Shown: positions 1 through 7,614 of the stretch, in pieces
Position numbering within the stretch: position 1 is the stretch's first letter
Layout of the letters: every line of letters starts with the position of its first letter
DNA from: Gemmobacter nectariphilus
GTDB lineage: Bacteria > Pseudomonadota > Alphaproteobacteria > Rhodobacterales > Rhodobacteraceae
Assembly: GCA_020721445.1 (NCBI GenBank)
Contig: DYMU01000011.1
Coordinates: forward strand, 1 to 61,146
Length of the DNA: 61,146 nt
Direction of reading: 5' to 3'
The notes under the pieces: generated by a model
The model's input: only the letters and a program-made list of their open reading frames with translations
Database searches by the model: none
Told to the model about the DNA's origin: nothing
Made by a program: the position numbers and the translations under genes

Positions 1-259
1 CTAGTAAGACCCCCTGCCTAGCTGCCCTACTGCCCTGAAAGGTCAGCCTATCCTGATACCGTCTTCGCCCGGCCTTGCCGGGCGTCCGAATGCCATAACC
101 CTCTGAAGTTACACGGGGCAGTTGGCTGTCTGGACCAAGAAGGGGGCGCGGGGCGGGATCAAGGCGGCGGGAACGGGCGGCCGGAAACGACAGCGGCCCA
201 CCTGCGGCCGTTTCCGGGCGCGCGGGCGGGCCGCAAGGTGGCGGTGAAGGGGCGCGGGG
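1..259. other. Non-coding left edge of the mobile element
   Basis: No convincing reading frame is present. The stretch carries three near-identical 8-bp tandem units (14-37) and a perfect 7-bp hairpin with arms 66-72 and 78-84. The hairpin has no T-run on either side, so it is not a clear intrinsic terminator. It lies downstream of the minus-strand genes ending at 260, and the element probably continues beyond the window. Confidence 0.5.
14..37. repeat. Three 8-bp tandem repeats
   Basis: CTGCCTAG, CTGCCCTA and CTGCCCTG follow each other directly. The role is unknown. They could be remnants of a protein-binding array at the edge of the element. Confidence 0.45.
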
Positions 260-733
260 TCAGGCGGGCGGGTCGGCCGTCCAGACCGCATTGCGGTCCT
301 GATAGTCATAGCTTGCGGCCATCATGCCCGCTTCGCCCTTCGGGTCGGCCTCACGGCAAAGCTGGCGCTGATACAACTCGGACAGGATCATCGGGCGATA
401 GGCCGCAGAGTCCATCTTGGCAAAGTAGCCGCAGGCTTTCAGCACCCGTCGCCGGGTGCCAACCTGTTCGCCAGACGGGTTGCGGTTCAACAGCGCCATC
501 AGCGCGGAAAACAGCGCAAGTTCCGCCTCGGGCATATCTTCAAGCAGCTTGCCAAGTTTTCGCACCGGAAGATCCGTGAAGCCAGCCCGGCGCAGGAAGT
601 CCCCAGCCCGCTGGGCTTCTTCATAGGACACCCCGTCTTCCAGCGGCGGAAGTGTCACCTCGATTCCGCATTCCCGGTTGCGGATGGTCAGCGCGCCGCG
701 CGGCGGCACCGTCATGGCCTTGCCTTCGGTCAT
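260..733 (-). CDS. Hypothetical protein (157 aa), mobile element
   Basis: I do not recognise a family. The start is placed at the ATG at 733 because its ATGA overlaps the TGA of the gene ending at 730, a typical coupled junction; the reading frame stays open further upstream but that part lies inside the neighbour. The protein is soluble, with no signal peptide or membrane segment. It has a short Ala/Leu-rich middle and an Arg/Lys-rich stretch before the end. It is the last visible gene of a minus-strand series running from the integrase. Function unknown. Confidence 0.6.
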   Translation of the reverse strand: MTEGKAMTVPPRGALTIRNRECGIEVTLPPLEDGVSYEEAQRAGDFLRRAGFTDLPVRKLGKLLEDMPEAELALFSALMALLNRNPSGEQVGTRRRVLKACGYFAKMDSAAYRPMILSELYQRQLCREADPKGEAGMMAASYDYQDRNAVWTADPPA

Positions 734-1191
734 TGGATCGCCCCTTCCATCATCTTGTCGGCGGGGGCGGCATTCCACGACAGGCCCGCGAAGACGTGTT
801 GCCCGTTGCTCTTGCGCTTCGGATAGCCCGCCTTGGCGAGGATCGCTTGCACCTCGGCCGAGGTGGCGCATTGGCGAACGCCGGTATCCCGCGCCCAGGC
901 GGTGAAGCGTTGCATGAAGTCGGTCGTCCTGATCCTGCCCTTGTAGTCGGGGAAGGTGTGACCGGCGACGAAGCCGGTAACGGCAAGGATCTTCGGTTCG
1001 GGCGTCAGGGCGGCCGCAATCATCGCGGGCGCACGGCCGCGACGGGGCGGGGGGGCGCTGTAGTGGTGGCGAAGCAGGCCATCCAGCAGCGCAATCTCGT
1101 CGCCTGTCATGGTCTGGATCAGCGCGGCGGCCTTCAGCCCCACCTGAAGGACGGTCGGGCGCGGCGGGGTGTTGTCGGGTTCGGGTGTCAT
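730..1191 (-). CDS. Hypothetical protein (153 aa), mobile element
   Basis: No family recognised. It is a soluble protein with an N-terminal Pro-rich tail and a mixed alpha/beta-looking body. It contains FAGLSWN near the C-terminus and a basic KRKSNGQ patch that could contact nucleic acid; that is a guess from composition only. It overlaps the next gene by 4 bp, so the two are probably translated together. About 620 bp of non-coding DNA lies upstream, so it may have its own promoter. Confidence 0.6.
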   Translation of the reverse strand: MTPEPDNTPPRPTVLQVGLKAAALIQTMTGDEIALLDGLLRHHYSAPPPRRGRAPAMIAAALTPEPKILAVTGFVAGHTFPDYKGRIRTTDFMQRFTAWARDTGVRQCATSAEVQAILAKAGYPKRKSNGQHVFAGLSWNAAPADKMMEGAIQ

Positions 1192-1513
1192 GTCTTACTC
1201 CGGTTTGGACGTGATGCGTTGGGCATCCAGCCTGCCGGGGATAACTGGGGCAGATCAGGGCGGCGGGATGCCCTCAAAGGGATGCGGGGCAATTGCTAAC
1301 GCTTTTTCTATGGGGCGGGCGGCCACGTCATTGGCGCGGCAACACATCGGAAATGAAGCGGCCCGCGTGTCCCTCTGCCAAGGATCACGCGGGCCGCAAG
1401 CTGCCTTCCGGGGCAGGACGTGACAGCATCAAGCGGGCCAAAAGGTTAAGGTTTCTGGCGCGAAGCGCGCGGGCCGCGCATCTGGCCCACTCGGGACGCC
1501 ACGCCAAAAAAAG

Positions 1514-1569
1514 GTGGGACAAAAATCCTGAAAAACCCTGACAATCAGTGCAAGATTTGAGTGTCCCAC
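1514..1569. repeat. Inverted repeat GTGGGACA / TGTCCCAC
   Basis: Perfect 8-bp arms at 1514-1521 and 1562-1569 are separated by a 40-bp A/T-rich spacer. The wide spacing argues against a terminator. It could be a protein-binding site or part of an attachment region. Confidence 0.4.
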
Positions 1570-1608
1570 TTTCTGATAACGTGTTGATTTCACGAAATAT
1601 GTGCAGCC

Positions 1609-1624
1609 CCCTACGGGCTGCCAC
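1609..1624 (+). repeat. 16-bp direct repeat, copy 1 (possible att-like site)
   Basis: The sequence CCCTACGGGCTGCCAC is identical to 9621-9636, which lies just outside the integrase start. Both copies include a small dyad (AGCCC..GGGCT). If these were the attachment cores, the element would span about 8 kb and exclude the two genes at 260-1191. The match is short, so this is tentative. Confidence 0.3.
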
Positions 1625-1675
1625 TTCCTTCTGTAAGTTATTGATTTTGCTGCGAAATTTCTAAGCGCCAAAATC

Positions 1676-1695
1676 CTACTACAGAACTACTACAG
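1676..1695 (+). promoter_or_regulatory. Phased CTACTACAG direct repeats
   Basis: Two perfect copies of CTACTACAG (1676-1684 and 1687-1695) start 11 bp apart, about one helical turn. Related CCTACT pairs occur at 4871-4887, 7208-7224 and 9481-9497, with a 22-bp-spaced pair at 5031-5057, so this is probably a binding site for an element-encoded regulator. Confidence 0.5.
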
Positions 1696-1761
1696 CGAAA
1701 AATCAGCCCCTTTTGACCTGCCGAAGCGCCGAAAGCGATCACGCGAACGTGAACGCAATGC

Positions 1762-1791
1762 TTACCCTAAGCGTCGGCTGCGCTGCATAAT
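1762..1791 (+). promoter_or_regulatory. Possible promoter for the 1814 gene
   Basis: CATAAT at 1786-1791 resembles a -10 box and lies 18 bp after TTACCC (1762-1767), a weak -35 match. It is 22 bp upstream of the start codon of the only plus-strand gene in the element. Confidence 0.35.
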
Positions 1792-1813
1792 ACGGCGAAA
1801 AGCAGGGGTTTGC

Positions 1814-2101
1814 ATGGACAACGTGACTTCGGACATTCTTACGGGCTTGGGTTTGGCGATAACCTTGATCGGGGCTTGGATAACCGCCCGCGCGGTCATT
1901 TTGAAGGAAGACGACGCAATCAACGTCGGGCTTGCTAGGTTCTCTGGAAAAGACCGCGAAGAAAACTTGCGCCTGCCTATGGTGCAGAATTTGCTTGCAT
2001 CTTCGCGTGGGGCGCGACGCGGCTTGCTGTTCATCGCGGGCGGAACTGCGCTGCAAATCGTGCCTATTGCCGTTCGGCTAATTTCGCTGGCAATCGCATA
2101 A
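1814..2101 (+). CDS. Small two-helix membrane protein (95 aa), opposite strand
   Basis: The ATG at 1814 has a good ribosome-binding site (AGGGG, 6 bases upstream). The protein has two hydrophobic segments, about residues 9-29 and 70-93, joined by a charged cytosol-like loop of about 40 residues containing KEDD and GKDREE. There is no family I recognise. It is the only gene of the element on the plus strand, has its own likely promoter, and ends at a strong hairpin terminator. That layout is typical of accessory cargo genes in satellites and prophages. A role in exclusion or toxicity is possible but not shown by sequence. Confidence 0.6.
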   Translation: MDNVTSDILTGLGLAITLIGAWITARAVILKEDDAINVGLARFSGKDREENLRLPMVQNLLASSRGARRGLLFIAGGTALQIVPIAVRLISLAIA

Positions 2102-2135
2102 AAAAGACCCCCGAAACCTTGCGGCAACGGGGGTC
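2100..2135 (-). terminator. Intrinsic terminator between convergent genes
   Basis: Perfect 8-bp stem GACCCCCG (2106-2113) / CGGGGGTC (2128-2135). On the minus strand it is followed by six T (2105-2100), so it is a classic rho-independent terminator for the gene ending at 2169. On the plus strand it directly follows the stop of the 1814 gene and may also slow that transcript. Confidence 0.8.
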
Positions 2136-2168
2136 AGGCAGCTTCCATAGTGGCCCTGTGGAAGATCG

Positions 2169-2555
2169 TTAGAAAGCGGCTGCGGGGATGCCCACAAGGG
2201 GCGCGTCGGGGTCGATACCCGCAGCGGTGCAGGCTTGGCGCATGGTGGCCCCTGTGGCGACCCGCAGCACGGCAACAGCGGGGAAATCGGGCCGTCCTGC
2301 CCCTGCAAGCCAAGCGATGTGCTGCGCCCTGTCAGACAGCCGGGGTTGCCCTTCCGGCGCAGCCCATGTGGGCACATAGCCCGGCGTAAGGGTGAACAGG
2401 GGCAGACAGCCCGCAGGCGCTTCCGGCGGCACGTCGTCAAGCCCGACCGTGACCAACTCCCCGAACGGGCCGCGAAGGATCAAGTCGCCCTTGGGGCTGC
2501 GGTCGTTCTGCGGCGAAGCGGCAAGCCATGCGGCGATTTGGGCTGCGGCGGTCAT
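2169..2555 (-). CDS. Hypothetical protein (128 aa), mobile element
   Basis: Start ATG at 2555 overlaps the stop of the upstream 241-aa gene by 4 bp. This is the last gene before a strong terminator at 2100-2135, so it closes the minus-strand transcript. The sequence is soluble, rich in Ala, Pro and Gly, and contains LILRGPFGELVTVGLDDVP, a beta-rich-looking stretch. No known family is recognised. Phage accessory proteins of this size are common next to scaffold-like genes, but nothing specific identifies it. Confidence 0.6.
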   Translation of the reverse strand: MTAAAQIAAWLAASPQNDRSPKGDLILRGPFGELVTVGLDDVPPEAPAGCLPLFTLTPGYVPTWAAPEGQPRLSDRAQHIAWLAGAGRPDFPAVAVLRVATGATMRQACTAAGIDPDAPLVGIPAAAF

Positions 2556-3277
2556 TGCCCTTCCCCGGTCGCAAGGGGCGCGTCAACTTCGACCCGCGAC
2601 GCCATGCCAGCTTCAACGCCGGGACTGTAGAAGCTTCGCGGGATTTCCATTGCGACGCTGGCAAGGCTCCGGTCAAGCCCGGCGATTTCTTGCGCCACCT
2701 TGACCCGTGCGGCGGCGTCGGGCGCGTGGGCAACGGCGGCATCAAAGCGAAGGGTCTTCAAGCGGTCGGCTGACAGGCCAGAGAGCGCAGCGGGGGCTTC
2801 CAGCAAGGCAGATGCAAAGCGAAGGTCACTTTCCACCAAGCCCCGCAGTTCAACCGTAAATTCGGCGGCTTTGTCGCCCGTCAAGGACGCGCGAACGAAC
2901 TGCCTGATTTCGCTTCGCAGAACTTGGGCTGCGGTGCCAATGTCGCCCGTCAACACTCGGTCGATTTCGGCCATTGCGGCGTTCGTTTCGTTTTCCGCAT
3001 AAGCTTTCAGTTCGGCGCGGGTCTTGCTGATTTCGGCAACGACCGCTTCGGCAATCTTGCGCGCGGCTTGGTGGCGCTGCGGTTCCGAACGGGTCTTATC
3101 CCATTCCAGCGCCGAAACACGCTTTACGGCGTCGTCAACGGCATAGTGCAGTTTCGCAAGCTTCGTTCCCGGCGCAGCGTCCAGTTTGGACCAATCGCCC
3201 ATCATGGCTTTTCGCCCGCTATCGGTCGAAAGGAATTGCATCGTTTGCAGGGCTTGGGGCGTTTTAACTGGGGCCAT
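2552..3277 (-). CDS. Alpha-helical hypothetical protein (241 aa), mobile element
   Basis: The start at 3277 has an AAGGA ribosome-binding site 8 bases upstream. The protein looks almost entirely helical, rich in Ala, Glu, Lys and Arg, with heptad-like stretches at about residues 60-100 and 115-160 that could form coiled coils. It has no signal peptide or membrane helix. It is flanked by overlapping small genes of the same transcript. Scaffold-like or DNA-associated roles would fit such composition, but no family is recognised, so the function stays unknown. Confidence 0.6.
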   Translation of the reverse strand: MAPVKTPQALQTMQFLSTDSGRKAMMGDWSKLDAAPGTKLAKLHYAVDDAVKRVSALEWDKTRSEPQRHQAARKIAEAVVAEISKTRAELKAYAENETNAAMAEIDRVLTGDIGTAAQVLRSEIRQFVRASLTGDKAAEFTVELRGLVESDLRFASALLEAPAALSGLSADRLKTLRFDAAVAHAPDAAARVKVAQEIAGLDRSLASVAMEIPRSFYSPGVEAGMASRVEVDAPLATGEGQ

Positions 3278-3280
3278 TTT

Positions 3281-3658
3281 TCAGTTCCTTGTGAGTGTAA
3301 AGGCGTCAATCTCGCGCCCGTGTGCTTCGAAAAATCGTTGGCGCTTCATGCCGGGTTTCAGGGGTGCAGCGGTGCCCACAATGCCGGGGGCTTGGGCGTC
3401 GGCTTCGTTGGTTTCTTCGCCAAGTTGCGCGGCATAGCGGGCAACGTCGGCCATGAGGCTTTGCTGTTGCAGAAGGCAACGGCCTTCAAACTCGCCCGGC
3501 TTAAAGCGAACGCCGCCTATAACGCCGATGAACGGCCCTTCGCCCTTCCATGCGGGCCAATTTTGGCTATCGCAGTAATTCAGGATGCCGATAATCTTCG
3601 ACGGGCTGCGCTTCGCAGCTTCAAGGCGTTCGATACGGGCGGCAAGGTTCCGGGTCAT
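3281..3658 (-). CDS. Hypothetical protein (125 aa), mobile element
   Basis: The N-terminus (NLAARIERLEAA) is a short amphipathic helix of the kind often found at the front of small phage-encoded proteins in alphaproteobacteria. The middle contains IIGILNYCDSQNWPAW followed by a beta-rich stretch. Start ATG at 3658 lies in a 4-bp overlap with the following frame. It ends 3 bp before the 241-aa gene. No family recognised; the overlaps support a single co-translated operon. Confidence 0.6.
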   Translation of the reverse strand: MTRNLAARIERLEAAKRSPSKIIGILNYCDSQNWPAWKGEGPFIGVIGGVRFKPGEFEGRCLLQQQSLMADVARYAAQLGEETNEADAQAPGIVGTAAPLKPGMKRQRFFEAHGREIDAFTLTRN

Positions 3659-3903
3659 TCTGCCAACCCTTCAAGCTTCGCCAAGCGCCCTTCAAATTCG
3701 CCGCTTTCGATCATGCGGGACAGGATAGCCAAAGCGTTCACAAGCCGGGACATATCCTCGATTTTGATTTCGCCTTCCAAGGCGCGACGATACTGCCGGG
3801 CTGCCTCACGCCGCGTGTCGAAGACCGTATCCAGCCGAACACGGCTGCGGCGCAGTTTGACGGGGGGTGTGCCCCAAGGGCCTTGCGTAGCGGGCGTATT
3901 CAT
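3655..3903 (-). CDS. Hypothetical protein (82 aa), mobile element
   Basis: The ATG at 3903 is preferred over an upstream GTG/ATG-like extension to 3990, because that extension has unusual composition and sits in the A+T-rich gap. The protein is basic in its first half (KLRRSRVRLD) and ends in a helical Leu/Glu-rich segment with LVNALAILSRMIESGEFEGRL split over two turns. This looks like a small DNA-associated phage protein, but I cannot name a family. It overlaps the next gene by 4 bp. Confidence 0.55.
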   Translation of the reverse strand: MNTPATQGPWGTPPVKLRRSRVRLDTVFDTRREAARQYRRALEGEIKIEDMSRLVNALAILSRMIESGEFEGRLAKLEGLAE

Positions 3904-4027
3904 CACTTTGAACCGACATTTTTGACCATTTCGACTATCTGAAACCGACAGAATTGCGGGCTGGCAAGGGGGTAAATTGGGGCCAGACAACGGCAGACAA
4001 ACCGGGACAAAAGAAAGTTTCTGCGCC

Positions 4028-4249
4028 CTAACCCCATGCCATTTTCAGCTTGCGAAGGTCGGCCCGGCGCTGCCTTTCAGCGTCATTCCGGGCCTTCCCC
4101 CTATCATCCGACCCGCCCGCGTTTTGCAGACGGTTGCGGCGCTTGGCTGCGGTCGAAGCGTCCTTCTTCATGGCTGCGGCCATTTCGGCAAGGTCAGCTT
4201 CGGTAAGGGCCGCAGGGTTGCCGAAGGCGTTACGAAGACGCGCGTTCAT
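4028..4249 (-). CDS. Small basic protein (73 aa), mobile element
   Basis: A short, highly charged protein with an acidic, helical first third (LTEADLAEMAAAMKK) and a strongly basic second half rich in Arg, Lys and Asn. It starts 1 bp after the stop of the 201-aa gene, so it is translated as part of the same message. The basic tail suggests nucleic-acid binding, which is inference from composition only. No family recognised. Confidence 0.5.
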   Translation of the reverse strand: MNARLRNAFGNPAALTEADLAEMAAAMKKDASTAAKRRNRLQNAGGSDDRGKARNDAERQRRADLRKLKMAWG

Positions 4250-4250
4250 A

Positions 4251-4856
4251 TCAGTTCCCTTTGCCGATCATTCGCCCGGAACTTTCCAGCGCCCGCATAC
4301 GGCGTTCAAGATGCGCGGGGGGAACCTTTGCGGCGTCATAGTTCAAACCACGACGACGCAGTTCGCGGTTGATTTCTTCCCGAACGCCGGGAAGGCTTGC
4401 GGCAGCAAGATGCAAAATGCCGTTCCATCCCGCACCGATCAAAACGCCGTTGTCGGGCCGATGCAGTTCTTCGACATACCTTTGCGTCAAGATTGCACGA
4501 TAGCGCGGGAAATACGTTGCGGTATGAAACGACAACTGATTTCCGCAAGCCCAAAGCCTATTTGGCCTAAGACGCCGCTGCATCGGGTGTGGCTTGTCGG
4601 TGAAGCCGCCGACACACTTCCAAAGGAAGATTTCGGCACCTGCGGTTGCATCCCATTGTATGAAGCACGTTGCACCCTGCACAATTCCGGCGACTTGTTC
4701 GATGTAGAACCTGCAAAGGTATTCTTCGACTTCAACAGGGTCTGGAATTTGCCGTTCAAGTAGTTTGTCTTCGGCGATATTCAGAATTTTCCTGACATAT
4801 TCATGCGACGTGTCGTCAAACAAAGCTTCTTTGTCGCGGTCGATTGTGGCTTTCAT
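4251..4856 (-). CDS. Hypothetical protein (201 aa), first gene of the accessory operon
   Basis: The start at 4856 follows an AAGGAA ribosome-binding site and sits directly downstream of a phased CCTACT repeat pair (4871-4887), so this gene probably begins a separately controlled transcript running through the 73-, 82-, 125-, 241- and 128-aa genes. The protein is soluble. A Cys/Trp-rich centre (FIQWDATAG, FLWKCVGGF) is followed by a helical C-terminus with LRRRGL and ERRMRALE. No family recognised. It might be a replication or packaging accessory factor given its position beside the primase, but nothing in the sequence proves that. Confidence 0.6.
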   Translation of the reverse strand: MKATIDRDKEALFDDTSHEYVRKILNIAEDKLLERQIPDPVEVEEYLCRFYIEQVAGIVQGATCFIQWDATAGAEIFLWKCVGGFTDKPHPMQRRLRPNRLWACGNQLSFHTATYFPRYRAILTQRYVEELHRPDNGVLIGAGWNGILHLAAASLPGVREEINRELRRRGLNYDAAKVPPAHLERRMRALESSGRMIGKGN

Positions 4857-5116
4857 TTCGGCATTTCCTTAGTAGGTATGTAGTAGGTTTCTTCGACGTT
4901 CATTTCGGCCTTATTTCATTGACATACTTGGCAGCCTTGGGTGCTGCCGTGGTGCGCTTGCCCACATGGGGGGCATTGGGTCGCGGCAGCCGTGGCACCG
5001 TGACTTCCGACCGTCAGTTAATTCTGCCCGAGTAGTTCCCCCATACCCCCTGAGTAGAGAACTCACGGGGGGTGTATGGGTTCGAAGTGACGGTATCGTT
5101 AGTTCCGAACTCACGG
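4857..5116. other. Dyad-rich non-coding region downstream of the primase (candidate origin)
   Basis: This 260-bp gap is packed with repeats. It contains an imperfect inverted repeat around 5041-5080 (CCCATAC...CTCA), two copies of GAACTCACGG (5059-5068 and 5107-5116), a near-perfect inverted pair ACCGTGACTTC/GAAGTGACGGT (4998-5008, 5084-5094), a GGCAGC/GCTGCC hairpin near 4930, and AGTAG motifs exactly 22 bp apart (5031, 5053). A cis-acting replication origin for the adjacent primase is the leading interpretation; regulation or termination is the alternative. Confidence 0.45.
4871..4887 (-). promoter_or_regulatory. Phased AGTAGG direct repeats upstream of the 201-aa gene
   Basis: AGTAGG occurs at 4871-4876 and 4882-4887, an exact 11-bp spacing, 15 bp upstream of the start codon at 4856. 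The position suits an operator that controls the accessory operon. Confidence 0.5.
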
Positions 5117-7147
5117 TCACGCCCCCTTGCCATACCGGGGGTCGTCAGGCTGCAAAACACCCCAACTTTGGAAGTCGTTTCCTTTCTTCCATTCTTTTAG
5201 CTTTGTAATGCGACCGCTTGCGAACAGCCGTTCGATTGAAATTCGAACCTTTCGCCGTGTTTCTTTGTCGCCGTCGGGATAGTCCTTTCCGAACATTTCG
5301 GCCAAACACTGATAGAAATTCCTTGACCCTGTTAGCGATGTTCGAATGGGTTCGCCCCGCTTGTAGGCCAATTCGATGTGGGTAAAGACCTGTTCAACAA
5401 ACGGCGACAAGCTTTCGTCAATCGCGTCGGCAATTTCGTGATTGGACAGCGACGATAGAACGCCGTTTTCCGGGTTGCGCTTCAATCGGACAGGTTCGGC
5501 AAGCGCCCCGTAGTTCGTCTTTTCGTGCGACACTACGACGTGTTCGGGAATGCCGTTTTCGGCTGGCACTTTCCGAATGAACATGCGCGACCTGAAAGCA
5601 TTGTTCCAAGCAACCGTGCCCGAATACGTCTTACTGATCGGGCCAAACTTCGTTGAAGCCGTTTCGGCGTTGACGTGCGCTAGAAGCACAATCGCGCAAT
5701 GGTTTTCCCGCGCAATTCGGCGCAGTTCGGTTGCAAAGGCGGTCACTTGAACTTGGTCGTTCGGGTTCGCTTGAAACAAGTTGCTGGCATTGTCCAAGAC
5801 GACAAACCTTGCCGAAGTTGCGCGAATGTCGGCGGCTAGTGCTGCCATTGCGGGCGTAGCTTTCCCCGCCGGATTGTCACGATCAACAACCCACAATGCG
5901 ACCCCTAGCACGTCACGACAATTGATATTGGCTAGACCCTCATGCTTCCATTGACCGCAGCTTGCGATATGGCGCGACTTTTCGATATGCTGAAAACGTT
6001 CGTCTAGGATTTTCAGCGTGTCTTCGGCGGTCCAGATTAAGACGGGGCTAACACGATCAACTTTGCCGATTATTTCGCCCGAACCTGTTCCGACATAAAC
6101 GGCGACTTGCTGCATAAGGTATGTCTTACCCGTGCCGCCATCGCCGGATAGAAGGGTTGCTTCCCCTTCCGGTATTCTGCGCTCGATTACGAATGCCTGC
6201 GGGGGTTCTTTTTCGAACTTGGTTCGCATTTCGACAAGGCTCATAAGCCCATCGCCCGTGGTGCCCCCCTGCCCGCTGGCAGGCTGCCCTATGGCTGCGG
6301 CTATCTGCGCCCCATGCGCCCCTTGTGCGGCTGCCTGTTGCCGTTCCTGCGCCCCCCGGCGGGCTGCCTTGGGGTATTCAGTTGCCCACAGGCGTTCGAC
6401 CTTCTGCGCCCGCGTCTTCCCGTCCTTGGGCGGGCCGTTCTGGACAAGGGGGCTTGCCATGACGACCCGGCGAACCTGTTCTTCGTCGCTGGAAAAGAGG
6501 CATAGGGCAGACAGAACGGGGAAATAGCTTTCCGACCAATCGACAACGTTCTTGCCGTTGAAGTGATCCGCGTTCGCAGGCGAACCGCAGATCAGTTCGA
6601 CAAGCCGTTCGTCAGTGATTGGCGCAGCCGGGTTCGGGTCGTTGATCGGGGTTAAAGGCGTGTGGGCATCGAAGGTCGAAGCCTGTCGTTGCGAAACCCA
6701 TTCGGGGCATGGCGCAGGTTCTGCCCAATTTTCGACCGTGTATATTCCCCCCGCAAATGTCGAAGGGGCAAGCATGATGTAGCCGTTATGCTTGATTTCG
6801 GTCGCTTCGCAGAGTTTGCCGGGATACTTCGCAGCGTCTTCCGCCCGAAAGATCAGGTGAAACCCGCCCCGCGCTGATTTCTGCGTCAGGGTTGCGGGCA
6901 GGTTGCGGCCCTGCATGAAGGCGTTGAACTCGCATTCGGGCTTGTAAATATCGGCATCGACCGCGACCAAACCCGATTTCGCAAGGTTGCAGCCGATATT
7001 CGCGTCAGAATTTTGCGTCCACCATTGTTCAACTTGCGCCAGATCATTCGACGCAACAGTTTGCCAGCCGCCCGCAAGAAGCTTGTCTTTCGTTCCGTTC
7101 TGGACAGGGAAGACGCAAAGGCCAAGTTTGGCCCAATGAAGCGCCAT
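5117..7147 (-). CDS. Primase-polymerase / AAA helicase replication protein
   Basis: Likely replication initiator of the element. The first ~150 residues match the archaeo-eukaryotic Prim-Pol type (bifunctional DNA primase/polymerase), including VAVDADIYKPE with the metal-binding acidic residues and ARGGFHLIFR. A central RecA/AAA-like ATPase follows, with Walker A GDGGTGKT near residue 332 and a Walker B-like VVLDNAS near 449, as in RepA-type hexameric helicases. The start at 7147 is chosen because AAAAGGG lies 5 bases before it; an in-frame ATG at 7192 has no ribosome-binding site. A well-placed ribosome-binding site and ATG at 7236 are in another frame (see finding). At 676 aa it has normal length for such fusions. 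Confidence 0.85.
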   Translation of the reverse strand: MALHWAKLGLCVFPVQNGTKDKLLAGGWQTVASNDLAQVEQWWTQNSDANIGCNLAKSGLVAVDADIYKPECEFNAFMQGRNLPATLTQKSARGGFHLIFRAEDAAKYPGKLCEATEIKHNGYIMLAPSTFAGGIYTVENWAEPAPCPEWVSQRQASTFDAHTPLTPINDPNPAAPITDERLVELICGSPANADHFNGKNVVDWSESYFPVLSALCLFSSDEEQVRRVVMASPLVQNGPPKDGKTRAQKVERLWATEYPKAARRGAQERQQAAAQGAHGAQIAAAIGQPASGQGGTTGDGLMSLVEMRTKFEKEPPQAFVIERRIPEGEATLLSGDGGTGKTYLMQQVAVYVGTGSGEIIGKVDRVSPVLIWTAEDTLKILDERFQHIEKSRHIASCGQWKHEGLANINCRDVLGVALWVVDRDNPAGKATPAMAALAADIRATSARFVVLDNASNLFQANPNDQVQVTAFATELRRIARENHCAIVLLAHVNAETASTKFGPISKTYSGTVAWNNAFRSRMFIRKVPAENGIPEHVVVSHEKTNYGALAEPVRLKRNPENGVLSSLSNHEIADAIDESLSPFVEQVFTHIELAYKRGEPIRTSLTGSRNFYQCLAEMFGKDYPDGDKETRRKVRISIERLFASGRITKLKEWKKGNDFQSWGVLQPDDPRYGKGA

Positions 7148-7207
7148 TCGGCCCTTTTCGGATAGCTGTTGGTTGTGGGTATCGGACTGCATTTCGGGCC
7201 ATTCTTG

Positions 7208-7224
7208 ATTAGGTTCTTAGTAGC
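7208..7224 (-). promoter_or_regulatory. Degenerate phased repeat upstream of the primase
   Basis: Read on the minus strand, GCTACT and CCTAAT start 11 bp apart, matching the spacing of the clearer CCTACT pairs elsewhere in the element. It lies in the leader of the primase gene. Confidence 0.3.
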
Positions 7225-7296
7225 AATCGCGGACATAGCATTTCCCCTTTTGCTTCAATCTCTTAGCGGATGATTGGGCAGCGTATCCGGCTGCCA

Positions 7297-7605
7297 TTAC
7301 GCGCAATGCTTGCGGGCTTCGGTCAGTTGAATGACCAAGGCGCGAATTTCGTCGTCAGACTTTCCGGCGATACGGGCGGCAAGAATGGCGTTCACTTCGA
7401 ACGCGGGCCACGCCGAAGACTTCGACCCCAACTTAATCGGCGGGGTCATAAGCCCGGCGGCAATCCAAGCGTAGATTGTGGCGCGTGAAGCGCGGGCGAC
7501 GTTGCCCAAGTCAGGCACCCCAAGCAAGGCGTTGGGCACAATCTGCATTGCGCCTTTCGGGTGATCGGGCTGCGGGCTGGCAGTCGTGTTGGTAAGGGTG
7601 TTCAT
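7297..7605 (-). CDS. AlpA-like helix-turn-helix regulator / excisionase
   Basis: The 102-aa protein carries a single winged helix-turn-helix of the AlpA/MerR-like excisionase type: RATIYAWIAAGLMTPPIKLG then a basic wing and a C-terminal helix (DEIRALVIQL). In P4-like islands such proteins act as transcriptional switch or recombination directionality factor. The start at 7605 is taken as the first ATG with normal composition; an upstream alternative at 7620 adds five residues. It lies between the primase and the 148-aa gene, with two palindromes just upstream (7615-7632, 7638-7650) that suit autoregulation. Confidence 0.75.
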   Translation of the reverse strand: MNTLTNTTASPQPDHPKGAMQIVPNALLGVPDLGNVARASRATIYAWIAAGLMTPPIKLGSKSSAWPAFEVNAILAARIAGKSDDEIRALVIQLTEARKHCA

Positions 7606-7614
7606 TGGTGCAGT

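Larger units (their letters stand above)
1192..1813. other. Intergenic region with inverted and direct repeats
   Basis: No gene is supported here. It separates the minus-strand pair (260-1191) from the plus-strand gene at 1814. It contains an inverted repeat (1514-1521 with 1562-1569), a 16-bp sequence also found outside the integrase (1609-1624 and 9621-9636), a pair of CTACTACAG repeats 11 bp apart (1676-1695), and a possible promoter for the 1814 gene. It is noticeably A+T richer than its surroundings. Confidence 0.55.

Noticed and set aside
66-84. Hairpin near the left edge as an intrinsic terminator
   Set aside because: No T-run on either strand and it is 175 bp beyond the nearest stop.
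6886-7236. 116-residue frame starting at a good ribosome-binding site upstream of the primase
   Set aside because: It runs almost wholly out of frame inside the primase gene with unnatural composition; only its start signal is kept as a finding.
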